A stretch of DNA of 64,000 nt from NCBI GenBank assembly GCA_963851385.1, contig CAWKPE010000033.1, forward strand, positions 1-64,000. The letters run 5' to 3'. Positions 9,611 to 19,675 of the stretch are shown piece after piece. A model generated the notes under the pieces. That model did no database searches, had not been told where the DNA came from, and was given only the letters and a program-made list of their open reading frames with translations. Numbering within the stretch: the first letter of the stretch is position 1; each line of letters begins with the position of its first letter. Position numbers and translations under genes: made by a program. The stretch is from CAWEFA01 sp963851385 (GTDB lineage: Bacteria > Bacteroidota > Bacteroidia > Bacteroidales > DTGW01).

Positions 9611-10579
9611 ATGATGCGGACAAAAGGAAATGTGTTAATAATGGCTATTTTACTTTTTTTTGTCGTAATAGTTTTTATTTTATCTTCATATAAATTAGAA
9701 TGCTCGGACAAATTCAAAGAGAAGTACTTTATTTTTTCATTAACTATGCCGGACAAACTTGATTTTGCAGGCGAACAAGTTCCTTTGAACTATTTTGATG
9801 TCAAAGAAAGTCTGGATCGTGAATTGCATGTAAACACCTATTGGCAATCACAAACGATTTTTTTTATTAAGCGTGCAAATCGCTATTTCCCGGAAATTGA
9901 AGCTGTACTTAAAGAAGAAGGTGTTCCTTCGGATTTTAAATATCTTGCTGTTGCTGAAAGCGGTTTGACTAATAGTATATCTCCATTGAATGCAGTAGGA
10001 TTTTGGCAATTTCTGAAAAAAACCGGCAAAGAATGTGGACTTGAAATAAGTGACGAAGTTGATGAACGATATAATCTTGAATTAGCAACACACGCAGCTT
10101 GCAAATTTATAAAGGAGTCATATTCTAAGTATGGAAGCTGGACATTGGCAGCAGCATCTTATAATATGGGAAGAGATGCTCTTTCAAAACAACTTGAATT
10201 GCAAAAGGAGAATAACTATTACAATCTTTATTTAAATGATGAAACTGCAAGATATATTTTTCGAATTCTTGCAATAAAAATACTCATTGAGAATCCTGAA
10301 TTATACGGATTTCATATAAGTAAAAGTGACCTTTATCCTCCTTTTAAATATACTTTATTGAAAGTTGATACAAGCATTCCGGATTTAGCTTTGTTTGCAA
10401 AAAAATACAATACCAATTATAAGATACTTAAAATATTCAACCCCTGGATTCGTGACAGCGCGTTGACAATTAAAAATAAAGTTTCTTATTCCATAAAAAT
10501 TCCGGTTGAAGGATTTCGTGAATCACTTTATATTGAAAATCATCTCCAGCCAGATACAGCATTAAAACAAACGCCTTAA
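9611..10579 (+). CDS. Lytic transglycosylase, MltD-like
   Basis: 322 residues with an N-terminal membrane anchor or signal (about 8-27). The SLT domain (about 95-220) has the catalytic Glu in VAESGLTNSISP (E116), then NAVGFWQFLKKTGKECGL and AAASYNMG. The C-terminal 70 residues (LLKVDTSIPDLALFAKKY, YKILKIFNPW) look like a degenerate LysM-type glycan-binding module. It cleaves peptidoglycan glycan strands to 1,6-anhydromuropeptides in the periplasm. It sits 14 bp upstream of uvrA on the same strand, so the two may share a transcript without an obvious functional link. Confidence 0.85.
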   Translation: MMRTKGNVLIMAILLFFVVIVFILSSYKLECSDKFKEKYFIFSLTMPDKLDFAGEQVPLNYFDVKESLDRELHVNTYWQSQTIFFIKRANRYFPEIEAVLKEEGVPSDFKYLAVAESGLTNSISPLNAVGFWQFLKKTGKECGLEISDEVDERYNLELATHAACKFIKESYSKYGSWTLAAASYNMGRDALSKQLELQKENNYYNLYLNDETARYIFRILAIKILIENPELYGFHISKSDLYPPFKYTLLKVDTSIPDLALFAKKYNTNYKILKIFNPWIRDSALTIKNKVSYSIKIPVEGFRESLYIENHLQPDTALKQTP

Positions 10580-10593
10580 AGAAATAACAAGCG

Positions 10594-13452
10594 TTGGATA
10601 AAAAAGAACATACTGATTTTGGGCATTTCATTGAGGATCCCAATTATATTAATGTTTATGGAGCTAAAGTACATAATCTTAAAAATATTGATGTATCTAT
10701 TCCCCGTAATTCCTTAGTAGTTATTACAGGCCTTAGTGGAAGTGGAAAATCATCGCTTGCCTTCGACACTATTTATGCTGAGGGACAACGCAGGTATATG
10801 GAAACAATGTCTGCCTACGCAAGGCAGTTCCTCGGTAACATGGAAAGGCCGGATGTTGATAAAATAACTGGATTAAGTCCTGTAATTTCCATAGAACAAA
10901 AAACTACAAATAAAAATCCTCGTTCTACTGTAGGTACAATTACAGAAATATATGACTTCCTTAGATTGCTTTATGCCAGAGCCGCGATAGCATATTCTTA
11001 TGAAACAGGTGAACAAATGGTCCGTTATACCGAAGACCAGATTATTAAAATAATAGTCGAAAAATTCAATGGTAAAAAAACAGCAATACTTGCACCACTT
11101 GTAAAAGGACGTAAAGGACATTACAAAGAGCTTTTTGAACAAATAAGAAAAAAAGGATTTTTAAATGTCAGGATTGATGGTAAAATGCAGGAGATTGTAC
11201 ACGGATTAAAGCTTGATCGTTACAAAATCCACGATATCGAAGTTGTAATAGACAGAATTGTCGTTTCCGATTCTGATTCAAAACGATTGAAAGAATCCGT
11301 ACAAATTGCTATGAAACATGGAAAAGGTATTATTATGGTTTGGGACAGCGACAATGATACAGTCCGCTATTTCAGCAGGATGCTCATGTGCCCTACAACC
11401 GGTTTATCATATAAAGAACCTGCCCCGCATTCGTTCTCATTCAATTCTCCCCAAGGTGCGTGCCATAAATGTAGCGGACTTGGCAAAATTGGTGAACTCG
11501 ATATTAATAAACTTATTCCTAATCCAAAACTTTCTATCAGGAAAGGTGCAATAGCTCCATTGGGCCCTTTTAAAAGCTCGCTTATTTTCTGGCAATTGGA
11601 ATCTATTGCATCAAAATATCAGTTTACACTCAACACTCCTTTTGAAGAAATTCCGGAAGAAGCTATAAATGTAATTTTATATGGATCTGATGAATCTTTC
11701 AAAATGCCAACAATACCAGGAGGTCTATCTAATTACTTTCTCAGCTTTGACGGCGTATTAAATTATATTAACCAACAAGTAGATTCAGATGATAACGGGA
11801 AAAGAAATGGAAATTCTTATATCCGGGAAATAACTTGTCCGGATTGCAATGGCGCAAGATTAAATAAGGAAGCATTGCAATTTAGAATTGCCGATAAAAA
11901 TATAGCACAATTGGCAGAAATGGATCTTTTAAGCCTTTCTGGGTGGTTAAATAATATTGAAGTGAAGCTTACCAGCAAACAGCAGGCAATTGCAAAGGAA
12001 ATTTTAAAAGAAATTCGCACGCGCCTTGGTTTTTTACTTAATGTTGGTTTGGATTATCTGGCACTTAACCGCCCTTCACGTTCCCTGGCAGGAGGCGAAA
12101 ATCAAAGAATCAGGTTAGCCACACAGATCGGTTCTCAACTTGTCAATGTACTTTATATTCTGGATGAACCAAGTATTGGCCTTCACCAGCGAGACAATGT
12201 ACGTTTAATAAACTCTTTGCGTAAACTCCGTGATGCAGGTAATTCTGTAATTGTTGTCGAACATGATAAAGAAATGATTAATTCTGCCGATTTTGTTATC
12301 GATATGGGACCAAAAGCTGGCCGTCATGGAGGGGAACTTGTAGGCTTGGGAAAACCAAAAGAAATTGAAGCAGGCTGTTCTTTCACCTCATTATATCTCT
12401 CAGGAAAAAAAGAAATACCAGTTCCAGATGTTCGTCGAAAAGGAAACGGGAAACGTATTAAAATTATCGGGGCAAAAGGAAACAATCTTAAAAATATCTC
12501 AATTGAAATACCATTGGGAATGATGGTTTGCATAACTGGTGTTTCAGGAAGCGGCAAATCATCGTTGATTAATGAAACCCTGCATCCGGTTTTAAGCAAG
12601 CACTTCTATAAATCACTTGCCGAACCTCTGGCTTATGGCAAGATAGAAGGTATTGAAAATATTGACAAAGTTATTGAAGTAGATCAATCCCCGATTGGAC
12701 GTACACCCCGATCAAATCCCGTGACTTACACGGGTATTTTCTCTGATATACGAAAGCTTTTTGAACAAGCACCTGAATCTAAAATTCGTGCATATGGTGC
12801 AGGACGTTTCTCTTTTAATGTTAAAGGAGGACGGTGCGAAACATGCAAAGGAGCAGGAGTTCAAACTATCGAAATGAATTTTCTGCCGGATGTTTATGTT
12901 GTATGCAAAGACTGTGGCGGTATGCGATACAATCGCGAAACCTTAGAAATCAAATATAAAGGCGAATCAATAAGTGATGTGCTGAATATGACCATAAACC
13001 AGGCAGTAGAATTTTTCAGTCACATGCCTTCTATTAATCGAAAATTAGAAACTCTGAAACAAGTCGGACTTGGATATATTACACTAGGACAACCTTCCAC
13101 GACATTATCGGGTGGTGAATCGCAGCGCGTTAAATTAGCAGCCGAATTATCAAAAAAAGATACTGGAAAAACATTGTATATTCTTGACGAACCAACAACA
13201 GGTTTGCATTTCGAAGATATAAGGGTACTGATAAACGTGCTAAATCGCCTTGTGGAAAAAGGAAATACTGTTATTATTATTGAACACAATTTAGACGTAA
13301 TAAAAGTTGCTGATTATATAATTGACCTTGGCCCTGAAGGAGGCATAAGAGGAGGTGAAGTAGTTTGTTCAGGAACCCCTGAAAAAATTGTCAGTTCAGG
13401 AATTGGATATACAGCGCAGTTTCTAAAGAAAGAATTAAAAACTAAAAAATAA
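10594..13452 (+). CDS. uvrA: Excinuclease ABC subunit A
   Basis: 952 residues, full length for UvrA. There are two ABC ATPase halves: Walker A GLSGSGKSS (46-54) with the first signature (LAGGENQRIRLA) and GVSGSGKSS (about 649-657) with LSGGESQRVKLAAEL. Zinc-binding cysteines are visible in CHKCSGLGKIG, CPDCNG and CETCKGAG/CKDCGG. It recognises bulky DNA lesions with UvrB in nucleotide excision repair. The start at 10594 is TTG; no in-frame ATG close by gives a better N-terminus, and the conserved YINVYGAKVHNLKNIDV begins at residue 18. Translation follows the transglycosylase stop by 14 bp. Confidence 0.96.
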   Translation: MDKKEHTDFGHFIEDPNYINVYGAKVHNLKNIDVSIPRNSLVVITGLSGSGKSSLAFDTIYAEGQRRYMETMSAYARQFLGNMERPDVDKITGLSPVISIEQKTTNKNPRSTVGTITEIYDFLRLLYARAAIAYSYETGEQMVRYTEDQIIKIIVEKFNGKKTAILAPLVKGRKGHYKELFEQIRKKGFLNVRIDGKMQEIVHGLKLDRYKIHDIEVVIDRIVVSDSDSKRLKESVQIAMKHGKGIIMVWDSDNDTVRYFSRMLMCPTTGLSYKEPAPHSFSFNSPQGACHKCSGLGKIGELDINKLIPNPKLSIRKGAIAPLGPFKSSLIFWQLESIASKYQFTLNTPFEEIPEEAINVILYGSDESFKMPTIPGGLSNYFLSFDGVLNYINQQVDSDDNGKRNGNSYIREITCPDCNGARLNKEALQFRIADKNIAQLAEMDLLSLSGWLNNIEVKLTSKQQAIAKEILKEIRTRLGFLLNVGLDYLALNRPSRSLAGGENQRIRLATQIGSQLVNVLYILDEPSIGLHQRDNVRLINSLRKLRDAGNSVIVVEHDKEMINSADFVIDMGPKAGRHGGELVGLGKPKEIEAGCSFTSLYLSGKKEIPVPDVRRKGNGKRIKIIGAKGNNLKNISIEIPLGMMVCITGVSGSGKSSLINETLHPVLSKHFYKSLAEPLAYGKIEGIENIDKVIEVDQSPIGRTPRSNPVTYTGIFSDIRKLFEQAPESKIRAYGAGRFSFNVKGGRCETCKGAGVQTIEMNFLPDVYVVCKDCGGMRYNRETLEIKYKGESISDVLNMTINQAVEFFSHMPSINRKLETLKQVGLGYITLGQPSTTLSGGESQRVKLAAELSKKDTGKTLYILDEPTTGLHFEDIRVLINVLNRLVEKGNTVIIIEHNLDVIKVADYIIDLGPEGGIRGGEVVCSGTPEKIVSSGIGYTAQFLKKELKTKK

Positions 13453-13500
13453 TTTTGCAAAAAATCAACTGAAAAAAAATTAAATTTACAATATACAGAT

Positions 13501-13620
13501 GTGCAGATGTGCAGATGTGCAGATGTGCAGATGTGCAAATGTGCAGATGTGCAGATGTGCAAATGTGCAGATGTGCAAATGTGCAGATGTGCAAATGTGC
13601 AGATGTGCAAATGTGTAAAT
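13501..13620. repeat. Tandem 8-bp repeat, 15 units
   Basis: Exactly 15 tandem octamers of GTGCAGAT or GTGCAAAT, the last being GTGTAAAT. The two versions alternate in the second half. The array sits between uvrA and the LOG gene, starting 48 bp after the uvrA stop. Short pieces of the same octamer occur at about 29095-29115 and, inverted, at about 29820-29846. Open frames through it, such as a His/Ile/Cys/Thr-rich one on the minus strand, are artefacts of the repeat. Confidence 0.95.
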
Positions 13621-13662
13621 TATCAAAGTAAATTTTAATAGCTAATAACTAAAAACTGATTT

Positions 13663-14373
13663 ATGGCATCAAGTGAAGAATTGATTAAAAATGCTTTCAA
13701 AAAGAAGGATTGGGCAGAGATACAAATTTCTGATTCATGGAGAATTTTTAAAATAGTTTCAGAATTCGTTGAGGGATTTGAAAAGCTTGCACGCATTGGT
13801 CCTTGTGTATCAATTTTTGGTTCAGCAAGAACGAGACCGGATAACAAATATTTTAAGTTAGCTGAAGAAATTGCATATAAACTGACTCAGCATGGTTACG
13901 GTATAATAACCGGAGGAGGTCCTGGCATAATGGAAGCCGGTAATTTAGGTGCTAAAAAAGGTGGCGGGAGTTCGGTGGGTATAAATATTGCTTTGCCTTA
14001 TGAACAACAACCCAATATGTTCATAGATTCTGACAAACTTATTACGTTTGATCATTTCTTCGTTCGTAAAGTAATGTTTGTGAAATATGCCCAGGGCTTT
14101 GTTGTTTTACCTGGTGGTTTTGGTACTCTCGATGAGTTGTTTGAAGCAATAACACTTATTCAGACAGAAAAAATTGGAAGATTTCCGATCGTATTAATTG
14201 GTAAAGAATATTGGACTGGCCTGATAAAATGGATACAAGAAGAATTACTGGAAGATGAAAGTAATATTAGTCCTAAGGACATTGATTTATTTACAGTTGT
14301 TGACACTGCCGATGAAGCAGTCGAAAAAATTAATAGTTTTTATGCCAAATATTTATTGAGTCCGAATTTTTGA
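13663..14373 (+). CDS. LOG-family protein (TIGR00730-type Rossmann fold)
   Basis: 236 residues. It shows the LOG signatures: GSARTRPDN near the N-terminus, GYGIITGGGPGIMEAGN and the PGGFGTLDELFEA loop (canonical PGGxGTxxE). Family members hydrolyse nucleoside 5'-monophosphates at the N-glycosidic bond (cytokinin riboside 5'-monophosphate phosphoribohydrolase); older annotations call them lysine decarboxylase-like, which is misleading. An N-terminal extension of about 45 residues precedes the Rossmann core. It is a single gene between the octamer repeat and an AT-rich gap. Confidence 0.88.
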   Translation: MASSEELIKNAFKKKDWAEIQISDSWRIFKIVSEFVEGFEKLARIGPCVSIFGSARTRPDNKYFKLAEEIAYKLTQHGYGIITGGGPGIMEAGNLGAKKGGGSSVGINIALPYEQQPNMFIDSDKLITFDHFFVRKVMFVKYAQGFVVLPGGFGTLDELFEAITLIQTEKIGRFPIVLIGKEYWTGLIKWIQEELLEDESNISPKDIDLFTVVDTADEAVEKINSFYAKYLLSPNF

Positions 14374-14398
14374 TGAATTAACTATAGGCTTTTGGTTA

Positions 14399-14443
14399 TT
14401 AGTAGTTGGCTGCTAAATCTGCTTGCTAAATGCCAACAACTAA
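14399..14443. repeat. Intergenic hairpin after the LOG gene
   Basis: TTAGTAGTTGGC (14399-14410) faces GCCAACAACTAA (14432-14443), a 12-bp stem with one mismatch and a 21-nt loop. It lies 26 bp after the stop but has no clean T tract, so it could be a weak terminator or a small palindromic repeat. The remaining 200 bp up to 14648 hold nothing I recognise. Confidence 0.45.
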
Positions 14444-14648
14444 TGGCAAGTTTTAAGCTATTTAGTTTTCAACAAAGATGGGTTTTTTTCAACATTTAAG
14501 ACTTTTTCGTGCGTAAATAGTTAAATTTGTTTTGATTTTTCTATTATTTTGCATTTAAGGCCTGCAATAAGTTATTATAATATATTGTATAAGAACAAAT
14601 AATAAGTATGGTAAATTATAGAATTACCTCTACATAAAATGATTTCTT

Positions 14649-16028
14649 ATGTTCAAGTGGTTGATCATATCAGTTAATTTTTTATTGACTTTGTTTATGG
14701 GTTCATTATTCGAAGGAGAAGTAGCTGTGAAGTTAACCGCACCTTCAACCGTCACTGCCGGAGATGAATTCCAGGTCAAGATTACTTTGAACAAAGGAAA
14801 GTTAGAAAGTTTTTCCCGTTTGTTACAGGATTTACCGGCTGGCTTAAAAGCAACATCTATTAATTCTGCTAATGCCGATTTTACTTTTAAAGACAATAAA
14901 GTAAGGCTTATCTGGTTAAAACTTCCTGAAGGTGATAGCGTTTCAGTAACTTATAATATCAAGGTAGATCAGCGTTTAAAAGGAACTTTTAATTTAAGTG
15001 GCAGATTTTCTTATATTGAAAATAACGAGAGACAGACTGTCGAAGCTTCTCCGGTAAGTATAAACATTAATCCCAATCCTAATATTGATCCTAAGCTTAT
15101 TGTTGATATTAAAGATTTCAAAGAACTTGTAGTACCTGAAATAATGCCTCCAGGATTAGCTCCTGTGACTTGCATACGCCAGGTGCCTGAACCTGCAGGC
15201 GATGCAGATAATAGTTATGTAGTAAATTTAATGGTATATAAAGAAAATGCCCAGAAATTTGCCAAAATTGAAGAATCCGTTCCCTCAAATTATACAGCAA
15301 TTAAAATTGATAGTAAAGAAGGTATTTTTGTATTTAAAGATGGGATGGCAAAGTTCCTTTGGATGAGCCTTCCTTCTGCGCCATATTTTATTGTCTCATA
15401 TCGCTTGGTACCTAATGCTGGAATAACTACTCCTCCTGAACTCACAGGTAAGTTTTCGTATGTTGTAGATGAAAAAACCATAACAAAAGATATTATTCAA
15501 AAAGACGTTAAGCTGGCTTCTCTTTCAGCTGATGATATTAGAAAAATGATTAATGAAATAAATGCAGCATCCACAAATATACAGATTGCTCAAAAGGATA
15601 CAAACAAGATAGATACAACCAAACTAATAGCTCAGCATACAGTGAAACCAGTTAAGCCAATTAAAATTGAAAAACAAAATAAAGGATGGTTAAAACGAAA
15701 AACTGAAACAACCAATCTTGCTTATATGCTGGAACCAGAAGAAGGTGTATATTTCAGAGTACAAATTGCTGCAGGCCATAAACCAGTAAACATTAAAAGA
15801 TACTTTAAAAAATTTAAAATAGCTGATGAAATTCGTACCGAAGAACATGAAGGTTGGGTAAAATATTCTATTGGGTCATATCCTGATTACAGGCAAGCTC
15901 GAGATTACAGAGTACATATCTGGAATACAACATTAATAGCTGATGCATTTGTTTCTGCGTACAATAGTGGCAAACGAATAACGGTGCAGGAAGCCCTGAT
16001 GATTACTAACCAGCAATGGTACAAATGA
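14649..16028 (+). CDS. Secreted protein with two Ig-like domains and a C-terminal SPOR-like domain
   Basis: 459 residues with an N-terminal hydrophobic leader (about 3-22). Residues about 25-140 and 165-290 are two similar beta-rich domains. Each contains a phrase of the type VxLIWLKLPEGDSVSVTYNI or MAKFLWMSLPSAPYFIVSYRL followed by GxFSY, reminiscent of BatD/DUF11-like Ig folds. After a Lys-rich linker, the last about 95 residues (VYFRVQIAAGHKP...VKYSIGSYPDYRQARDYR) look like a SPOR domain, which binds denuded peptidoglycan. It is probably periplasmic and cell-wall associated. It is followed after 10 bp by an outer-membrane protein gene with TSP3 repeats, so the two likely form an operon spanning wall and outer membrane. 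Exact role unknown. Confidence 0.65.
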   Translation: MFKWLIISVNFLLTLFMGSLFEGEVAVKLTAPSTVTAGDEFQVKITLNKGKLESFSRLLQDLPAGLKATSINSANADFTFKDNKVRLIWLKLPEGDSVSVTYNIKVDQRLKGTFNLSGRFSYIENNERQTVEASPVSININPNPNIDPKLIVDIKDFKELVVPEIMPPGLAPVTCIRQVPEPAGDADNSYVVNLMVYKENAQKFAKIEESVPSNYTAIKIDSKEGIFVFKDGMAKFLWMSLPSAPYFIVSYRLVPNAGITTPPELTGKFSYVVDEKTITKDIIQKDVKLASLSADDIRKMINEINAASTNIQIAQKDTNKIDTTKLIAQHTVKPVKPIKIEKQNKGWLKRKTETTNLAYMLEPEEGVYFRVQIAAGHKPVNIKRYFKKFKIADEIRTEEHEGWVKYSIGSYPDYRQARDYRVHIWNTTLIADAFVSAYNSGKRITVQEALMITNQQWYK

Positions 16029-16038
16029 GATCCCCCGA

Positions 16039-17460
16039 ATGAGGCACCATTATAACATAAAAATCCTGTTTTTCTTTTTAATGTTCTTTTCTTTCACATT
16101 TATTTTAAATGGCCAGGAAAGGGATTGGGAAAAATATCTCATTGAAGATGTTGAGAATATTAATCCCGTTTATAAACCAGTTATTGGATTTGGCGTAGGA
16201 TTTTTAAGTTTCTATGGCGATGTGAAAAATAATATCTCAAACCCTCTCATGGGCAGTTTGGCCGGCAAACTTAACATGCATGCTTATGTTGACCAGAAAA
16301 AGCATTTCAAATTTAATCTTTATGTAATGTCAACTTTCTTTGGTCTGACGCCTCTTACGGTCAGGCAACGCGATTATTTGGTCCCCAATAATAATTATAG
16401 TTTTCAAACTGACTTCCTTATATTCGGAGCCAATATTCATTATGATTTCGATCATTTTATTAAAAAAACAAGTTTTGTCAGGCCTTTCATTTCAATTGGA
16501 TTGGAAAATTTAACATTTAGTACTAAAGCTGACATGATAGGTAAATACTTTGATCCGACGGATAATCAATGGCATCCTTCAAAATATTATTATTGGACAG
16601 ATGGAACAGTTCGAAATATTCCACAATCTGAAGAAAGAGCAGGTTATTTTGTAGTAAGTGACAACGTTTACGAAACTGATGTTAGAAGTGATACATCAAT
16701 AAACCCACCCGGAAATAGTTATAGTCAAAATACTTTTGCAATACCAATAGAAGCAGGGCTCGATTTCAGCATCTCAAACAGGACAAATATAAGACTTGGA
16801 TATGCCTACCATTATACTTTTTCGGATTATATTGATGGCATTTCGCCTAAAACCAAACTTATTAAAGGTACCAGTGGTACAGATAAATTCGGATATACTT
16901 ACATATCATTGCATTTTGATTTATTTTCTGATCCAAAAATGTTACGATTGAATAAATTACTTGCAGTAATTGATGAAAACGGTTTGGATGATATTGCATT
17001 TGATGATGAAGATGGTGACGGAGTACCCGATGTAATTGATAAGTGTCTTCATACTCCAAAAGGAATTCTCGTTGATTCTGTCGGTTGCCCATTTGATTCT
17101 GATGGTGATGGTGTTCCGGATTATTTGGACAAACAACCTAACACACCTCCGGGTGCAATTGTCGACAAAGATGGAGTTGAAATTACTGACGAAGCTGTTT
17201 TGGAAAATTTAAACCAGGAAGCTCTTCCCAGGAAAGATGTTGAAATGTACCTGTCAGTAATGAATAATCTGGGTAGTGGTACTTCACGTAGGATTGGAAA
17301 GGTTGAAATACCTGCAAAATTTAAAGCCCTTGATCTTGATGGAGATGGATATATTTCATTTGATGAAGTGCTTAAAGCCATTGATGCATTTTTTGATTTT
17401 GATTCCGACCTTACAACACAAGATATTTACGAACTTAACGACTTTTTCTTCTCGCAGTAA
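16039..17460 (+). CDS. Outer-membrane beta-barrel protein with TSP3 repeats and EF-hand
   Basis: 473 residues with a signal peptide (about 1-25, ending in FILNGQ). The N-terminal two thirds (about 45-300) alternates like an outer-membrane barrel. The C-terminal part has thrombospondin type-3 calcium-binding repeats (DEDGDGVPDVIDKC, DSDGDGVPDYLDKQPNTPPG), and near the end an EF-hand-like loop DLDGDGYISFDE. TSP3 repeats usually act as rigid Ca2+-binding linkers at the cell surface or periplasm. It overlaps the convergent GT39 gene by 26 bp at its 3' end. Function unknown; pairing with the SPOR protein upstream suggests an envelope-structural role. Confidence 0.75.
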   Translation: MRHHYNIKILFFFLMFFSFTFILNGQERDWEKYLIEDVENINPVYKPVIGFGVGFLSFYGDVKNNISNPLMGSLAGKLNMHAYVDQKKHFKFNLYVMSTFFGLTPLTVRQRDYLVPNNNYSFQTDFLIFGANIHYDFDHFIKKTSFVRPFISIGLENLTFSTKADMIGKYFDPTDNQWHPSKYYYWTDGTVRNIPQSEERAGYFVVSDNVYETDVRSDTSINPPGNSYSQNTFAIPIEAGLDFSISNRTNIRLGYAYHYTFSDYIDGISPKTKLIKGTSGTDKFGYTYISLHFDLFSDPKMLRLNKLLAVIDENGLDDIAFDDEDGDGVPDVIDKCLHTPKGILVDSVGCPFDSDGDGVPDYLDKQPNTPPGAIVDKDGVEITDEAVLENLNQEALPRKDVEMYLSVMNNLGSGTSRRIGKVEIPAKFKALDLDGDGYISFDEVLKAIDAFFDFDSDLTTQDIYELNDFFFSQ

Positions 17461-19474
17461 AATCTGGAAACGTTTTTTCAATAAGTCCATAAAGAATAGG
17501 ATTTCCATACCTTACCTGAACTTTCATATCATCAACTAAGAATTTCGTTTTGTCCTTATTCCAGATATAAATTTTTAGTTCAGTATTCTTTGTTGTTTTC
17601 ACATCAGCAAGCTTTAGGGAATAAAACAAACTATACCATTTTTTAATTGAAAAAATATAATCTTTAAGGCAAGCAGATATCCAGCATATAGATATACCGT
17701 TTTCTTCCAGTGAAATTACAAGGGCAATGTTTGCGTTATCTTTTAAAGGCCTTATCATTACAGAAGCATCTATAATATTGTTTTTATTAGTAATAAGATT
17801 TTTAAGCGGAATTGTGTAAGCAGGTCCAAACTCAATTTTACTATCTATCAGGTAAGAATATTTGCCATCACTGGCAGAAGTGTCAACACGTCTGTTGATA
17901 TCTATTGATTTCCAGTTGTCAACCTGAACAGTATCTTCAAAAGAATTACCTGTGGTAAAAATTACATCAGATAGATTTGTAGAATCCGTCCTGCTGAAAA
18001 AATACAGAAAACCTCCAAAATAATATTTATAATAGTTTAAAAATGGAAAATATTTATTTATCAACAATACATTTACATTTGGAGAACCCGATGTAGCCTC
18101 ATAAAGCAAATAATCAGTTTTTATGCTGTCAAGATAATTATTCAATAATTTCAAATTATTCAAAGAATCAAGACAGGTAAATTTGCATGAAGGAAATTTA
18201 TCCACAGATTGGTAATATTTATTTATCGAATGCCATGAATCAATAATGATAGAACAGTTCTCACATTTTTTCTCTTTTGTAAATTTTTTCATTCTTAAAA
18301 ATGAATCTTCCCAGATTGATTTATAGAATATTGAATAATGTTGCCTTTCAAATACAAGGCTGGGTATTACTGCCAAAGCAATAAGTATTGAAACGAAATA
18401 ATTTTGCAGTGATCCTCTAAGGTTAACATACGAAAATGCCGCCAAAAGAAGGAAAGGCAAAGAAAAAATTAGAACTGAGTACTCCAAAACAGGATCGACA
18501 AAACGTGAATAAAAAAATCCTATGAGAAATGGCAATATAAACCACAGACAGGAAATAATAAAAAATTTATTTCTGTAAAAAAACTTGTCCCAGCCATATT
18601 TTAAAGCAAATATTGCAATAATAATAACCGCAAAAATAACATACTTTGAAAATTGAAAAATGAACAATAAATATTGCAAAATAAAATATTTGGTAGGTTT
18701 ACCGAGCCAGCCTCCAACTCCTTTATTGCTTAATTGAAAGAAGAAAATTTTCAGATGGGGAACATAAAGCAGAAAAATTAAAATCCCTGCCAGAATATAA
18801 TATTTTAGATATTCTTTTTTGCAAAAAAACAATCCGGTAAAACTGACAATTATTGCCTGTAATAAGCTGAAATGATGGTTATAGGCACATAGTGCAGCGG
18901 CTAATATAAATACTATTAAATTTTTTAAAAAGTTTTTTTCAGGATTAAAAATTATATTCGTCCATGCATTCACCATAAGTAGAACAAAAAACAAACCGCT
19001 TACATAAGGTCTGGCCATTTGGCTGTACATAACGGTAAATTGCAGGTACGATACAAATGATGCAGCGATTAATCCAACAGAAGTATTAAACCATTTTTTG
19101 CCAATGAGCCAAACCAGGTAAATTGATGCGATACCGCATAACAGGAATGGCAATTTTATCCATGGTGCTGATGTACCGACAATTTTTACCCACAAATAGA
19201 GGAAAACCTCTATACCGGCAGGATGACCGTCAGGCATAACTCCTACATTAATAAGAGTAGCAAAACTTTTGACATTTGCCCTGCTAACGGCACCAAATTC
19301 ATCATGAGTATAAGGTATGTTAAAAAAATCGTAAAAACGTAAAATGATTCCAATAGCAATAACAATAAAAAGAATCAGGTGCAGGTAGTTGAGTTTGGTT
19401 TTGCCGAAGTTCATTATTAAAGATGTCTTTAGTTTATTATTGTAAATAAAAAATAGTTTTATTTCATTTTTCAT
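17435..19474 (-). CDS. GT-C glycosyltransferase, family 39-like (ArnT/PMT_2 type)
   Basis: 679 residues. A polytopic membrane protein with about 10-11 predicted helices in the first 400 residues and the first-loop motif IPYTHDEFG plus a second-loop GHPAG, the acidic catalytic pattern of polyprenol-phosphate-sugar-dependent transferases. The C-terminal about 280 residues form a soluble periplasmic domain. A second Met at 19414 (MNFGKTKLNY) directly precedes TM1 and may be the real start; the longer start adds 20 residues. It would take sugar from a lipid donor such as that made by the enzyme at 8702-9451. The acceptor (lipid A, protein or glycan) cannot be told. Its 3' end overlaps the convergent barrel gene by 26 bp. 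Confidence 0.75.
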   Translation of the reverse strand: MKNEIKLFFIYNNKLKTSLIMNFGKTKLNYLHLILFIVIAIGIILRFYDFFNIPYTHDEFGAVSRANVKSFATLINVGVMPDGHPAGIEVFLYLWVKIVGTSAPWIKLPFLLCGIASIYLVWLIGKKWFNTSVGLIAASFVSYLQFTVMYSQMARPYVSGLFFVLLMVNAWTNIIFNPEKNFLKNLIVFILAAALCAYNHHFSLLQAIIVSFTGLFFCKKEYLKYYILAGILIFLLYVPHLKIFFFQLSNKGVGGWLGKPTKYFILQYLLFIFQFSKYVIFAVIIIAIFALKYGWDKFFYRNKFFIISCLWFILPFLIGFFYSRFVDPVLEYSVLIFSLPFLLLAAFSYVNLRGSLQNYFVSILIALAVIPSLVFERQHYSIFYKSIWEDSFLRMKKFTKEKKCENCSIIIDSWHSINKYYQSVDKFPSCKFTCLDSLNNLKLLNNYLDSIKTDYLLYEATSGSPNVNVLLINKYFPFLNYYKYYFGGFLYFFSRTDSTNLSDVIFTTGNSFEDTVQVDNWKSIDINRRVDTSASDGKYSYLIDSKIEFGPAYTIPLKNLITNKNNIIDASVMIRPLKDNANIALVISLEENGISICWISACLKDYIFSIKKWYSLFYSLKLADVKTTKNTELKIYIWNKDKTKFLVDDMKVQVRYGNPILYGLIEKTFPDFTARRKSR

Positions 19475-19675
19475 TCAAAGTAATTGAAAAATATTATATG
19501 ATGATACTTTTATAATATTTCATTTAATAATCTTTCAGGATTAATTATGAACATGGTTCTGTTTTGAACTTCTAAATTGGAAAAAAATTGTAGTTAGAAT
19601 AATTAGTATTTGCAGCAATTTAATTAGTTTTAATAGCTTATTTTTTCTTCTTTTGCTGTATTATCTATTAATATT

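Noticed and set aside
13314..13610. Minus-strand open frame rich in His-Ile-Cys-Thr-Ser-Ala repeats
   Set aside because: It is only the translation of the 8-bp tandem array extended into the uvrA 3' end; no start context and no homology.
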